Below, piece by piece: positions 4,357-5,760 of a stretch of 5,760 nucleotides of DNA; the first letter of the stretch is position 1; each line of letters begins with the position of its first letter. The notes beneath the pieces were generated by a model, which did not search any database, was not told where the DNA came from, and was given only the letters and a program-made list of their open reading frames with translations. Source of the stretch: an uncultured Selenomonadales bacterium (GTDB taxonomy: Bacteria; Bacillota; Negativicutes; Selenomonadales; Selenomonadaceae); NCBI GenBank assembly GCA_946547205.1, contig CAMNPA010000097.1, forward strand, positions 1 to 5,760. Reading direction: 5' to 3'. A program made the position numbers and the translations under genes.

Positions 4357-5313
4357 TTACTCCGCGTCTTTGAAAAGCCGTTTCCTGTAGTCGAAGAGCA
4401 TATCAATCAAGCCCGTTATCGCGACCAGTTGCGCGAAGAACATATTTAAAATTATCAGCGTGTAGCAAAGCCACCGTAAAAATTTCGAGACGTTGTGACG
4501 GTCAAAGACGAACGATAACAGCGACAGCCCTTGAACCAAACCGATTAACATTGAAATCAGCGTCAAGTTCATCGAGACTTCGTAGACGAGCGTCCAGCCG
4601 CGCGTGAATCCCCAATAAATTCCAATCGCTCCGAATGCCGCAATGTACAGGAAAATCGGCGGGAACTTCCATTCGGCGAAGGCAGGGAACGTCGGCAATT
4701 TCAGCTGCAATTTCGGAAAGATCCATTTCGCCGTAAACCAGACTGCTGCCGCGTTGATGAGCGAAGTCAACATCATCAGCGTCGGCACCAACATTGAAAT
4801 TGTCTGCAACGCCGGCTCGACTTGACTTTTTGCTTCGGCGATTCGCGCTTTGTCCACGCCCATAGATTCATACATTGCGAACGATTCGGCAAATGATTCG
4901 CGCACCAATTCGATTTGCGTTTCGATAAAGTTCACGTCCATTATCATCAACAGCAATGCGAGCGAGACGATTTGCGCGGCGGAGGCGACGATAAGCGTTG
5001 CGAAAAAAATTTTGACTGCTCCGAAATTTTTGCGTACACACCAACCTAACGCGACGCCGCAAACTCCGTAGCTCAACGTCAACCGCAGAGCCATAATCGG
5101 ACCGATTAACATCATCAGCAGGATAAACGCGACGATTAACGCGCTGAAACCTTTGCCCGCGCCTTGACGAGCCGTCAGCACCGTTAATGGCACTGCGCAG
5201 AAAAATTCGACGAACATACCGAGAATCGGGACGTAAACCGAGACGAGCCCGAGAATTACCGTTATCGCTACGAGCAAGCCGCCTTCGATTGTCGGCGTGA
5301 CACTTTTTCTCAT
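4357..5313 (-). CDS. yybS: YybS/DUF2232 family polytopic membrane protein
   Basis: This integral membrane protein has 318 residues and about eight or nine predicted spans, at roughly 10-32, 33-48, 57-76, 78-95, 102-125, 172-195, 218-236, 248-270 and 282-308. A hydrophilic loop at about 127-168 (ETQIELVRESFAESFAMYES) lies between the fifth and sixth. The N-terminal IEGGLLVAIT and the PTLMMLTSLINAAAVWF region fit the DUF2232/YybS family of Firmicutes, whose role is not established; it has been compared with S-component-like membrane proteins. In many Firmicutes yybS neighbours gdpP and rplI, but here it heads an operon with a HAD phosphatase. ATG at 5313 is chosen: GAGGT is about 6 bases upstream, while the in-frame ATG at 5343 has no ribosome binding site and overlaps the promoter -10. 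Confidence 0.82.
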   Translation of the reverse strand: MRKSVTPTIEGGLLVAITVILGLVSVYVPILGMFVEFFCAVPLTVLTARQGAGKGFSALIVAFILLMMLIGPIMALRLTLSYGVCGVALGWCVRKNFGAVKIFFATLIVASAAQIVSLALLLMIMDVNFIETQIELVRESFAESFAMYESMGVDKARIAEAKSQVEPALQTISMLVPTLMMLTSLINAAAVWFTAKWIFPKLQLKLPTFPAFAEWKFPPIFLYIAAFGAIGIYWGFTRGWTLVYEVSMNLTLISMLIGLVQGLSLLSFVFDRHNVSKFLRWLCYTLIILNMFFAQLVAITGLIDMLFDYRKRLFKDAE

Positions 5314-5341
5314 TATAAGACCTCGCAAAAAAATTTTTTTC

Positions 5342-5350
5342 ATTATATCA
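5342..5350 (-). promoter_or_regulatory. Extended -10 promoter of the yybS-HAD-SGNH operon
   Basis: The minus strand reads TGATATAAT, a perfect extended -10 (TGn plus TATAAT at 5347-5342). The -35 position, TGGTAA with a 17-base spacer, matches the consensus at only three of six bases. Transcription would start near 5335, giving a leader of about 22 bases before the ATG at 5313. Confidence 0.65.
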
Positions 5351-5385
5351 AGGCGCGTCTACTTTTACCAGACAGCATTTCGCAT

Positions 5386-5418
5386 AAAAAAAAGACCGCC
5401 GACTTTCGCCGACGATCT
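5386..5418 (-). terminator. Rho-independent terminator of the flagellin gene
   Basis: On the minus strand an 11-bp stem (AGATCGTCGGC at 5418-5408 with GTCGGCGGTCT at 5403-5393, including three G-T pairs) closes a GAAA tetraloop. It is followed by eight Ts. It begins 37 bases after the flagellin stop codon and lies upstream of the yybS promoter, separating the two units. Confidence 0.88.
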
Positions 5419-5454
5419 GAATATCGAACATGCGCCATTGCTGACGCGAAAAGT

Positions 5455-5760
5455 TTACTGGAGCAAGCTGAGAACTGCCGAGCTTGACTGATTTGCTTGA
5501 GCCAACATGGCTTGAGCCGCCTGCAGAAGAACGTTTGCCTTCGTGTAGTTGGTCATCTCTTTAGCCATATCAGCATCACGAATCGTGGATTCAGCCGCCT
5601 GGACATTCTCGCTGGACGTGGTGAGATTGGTCTGGGTGTATTCAAGACGTGCTTCAATTGCGCCGATAGTCGTTTGCTGATCGAGAGCCTTGGTCAAAGC
5701 GTTTTCGATAACATTGATGGACGCATTGGCGTTGTCTTTCGTGGTGACTTGGATTCTGTC
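5455..5760 (-). CDS. Flagellin, C-terminal part (gene continues beyond window)
   Basis: This is the filament subunit of the bacterial flagellum, exported by the flagellar type III system. Only the last 101 residues are in the window, with the frame open to position 5760. They form the conserved D0/D1 C-terminal helices: IGAIEARLEYTQTNLTTSSENV, then AAESTIRDADMAKEMTNYTKANVLLQAAQAMLAQANQ and the terminal SSAVLSLLQ, all matching the Flagellin_C family. The upstream residues (IQVTTKDNANASINVIENALTKALDQQ) join the spoke helix. The reading frame passes straight through the TTG at 5697, so that codon is an internal leucine, not a start. The promoter, N-terminus and variable domain lie outside. A strong terminator follows the stop codon. 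The symbol is left empty because flagellin paralogs cannot be told apart from this end. Confidence 0.95.
   Translation of the reverse strand, partial: DRIQVTTKDNANASINVIENALTKALDQQTTIGAIEARLEYTQTNLTTSSENVQAAESTIRDADMAKEMTNYTKANVLLQAAQAMLAQANQSSSAVLSLLQ

Noticed and set aside
1..5760. CRISPR array, tRNA or rRNA gene
   Set aside because: No regularly spaced direct repeats of 24-37 bases and no tRNA-like cloverleaf or rRNA sequence was seen; the tandem repeats present are only 7 or 33 bases and too few.

Overview
The window looks like chromosomal DNA of a motile, flagellated low-to-mid GC bacterium of the Firmicutes. It is most likely from the Negativicutes (Selenomonas-type), because a YybS/DUF2232 membrane protein, a DivIB-type FtsQ, strong AAGGAG/GGAGGT ribosome binding sites and a Selenomonas-like flagellin C-terminus occur together. 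This placement is inferred from protein character only; no rRNA or other marker is present.

Layout, left to right. Positions 2-247 hold the decayed C-terminal end of a tyrosine recombinase, lacking its catalytic tyrosine. On the plus strand, ftsQ/divIB (294-1031) follows and ends in its own hairpin terminator. The rest of the coding content is on the minus strand. A low-molecular-weight protein tyrosine phosphatase (1046-1495, TTG start) converges on ftsQ. Next is a roughly 350-base gene-poor stretch with short 7-base tandem repeats, an orphan plus-strand terminator, a 117-bp element with 11-bp perfect inverted ends, and a truncated second copy of the neighbouring coiled-coil gene. Then come a coiled-coil, tail-anchored membrane protein (1854-2165) and, just upstream of it, a 32-residue hydrophobic protein (2185-2283).

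The main minus-strand operon reads yybS-like (4357-5313) -> Cof-type HAD phosphatase (3506-4312) -> two-part protein with an SGNH-hydrolase-like C-terminus (2346-3434, probably with a frameshifted start at 3487). It begins at a consensus extended -10 promoter at 5342-5350. No convincing terminator separates it from the small membrane gene pair, so the pair may be co-transcribed. At the right edge is the 3' end of a flagellin gene (5455 to beyond 5760) with a strong terminator at 5386-5418.

The parts least explained by known families are the 32-residue plus coiled-coil membrane pair with its truncated duplicate, the inverted-repeat element that abuts the truncation, and the heptamer repeats. 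These mark 1000-2300 as the accessory, rearranged part of an otherwise housekeeping region.
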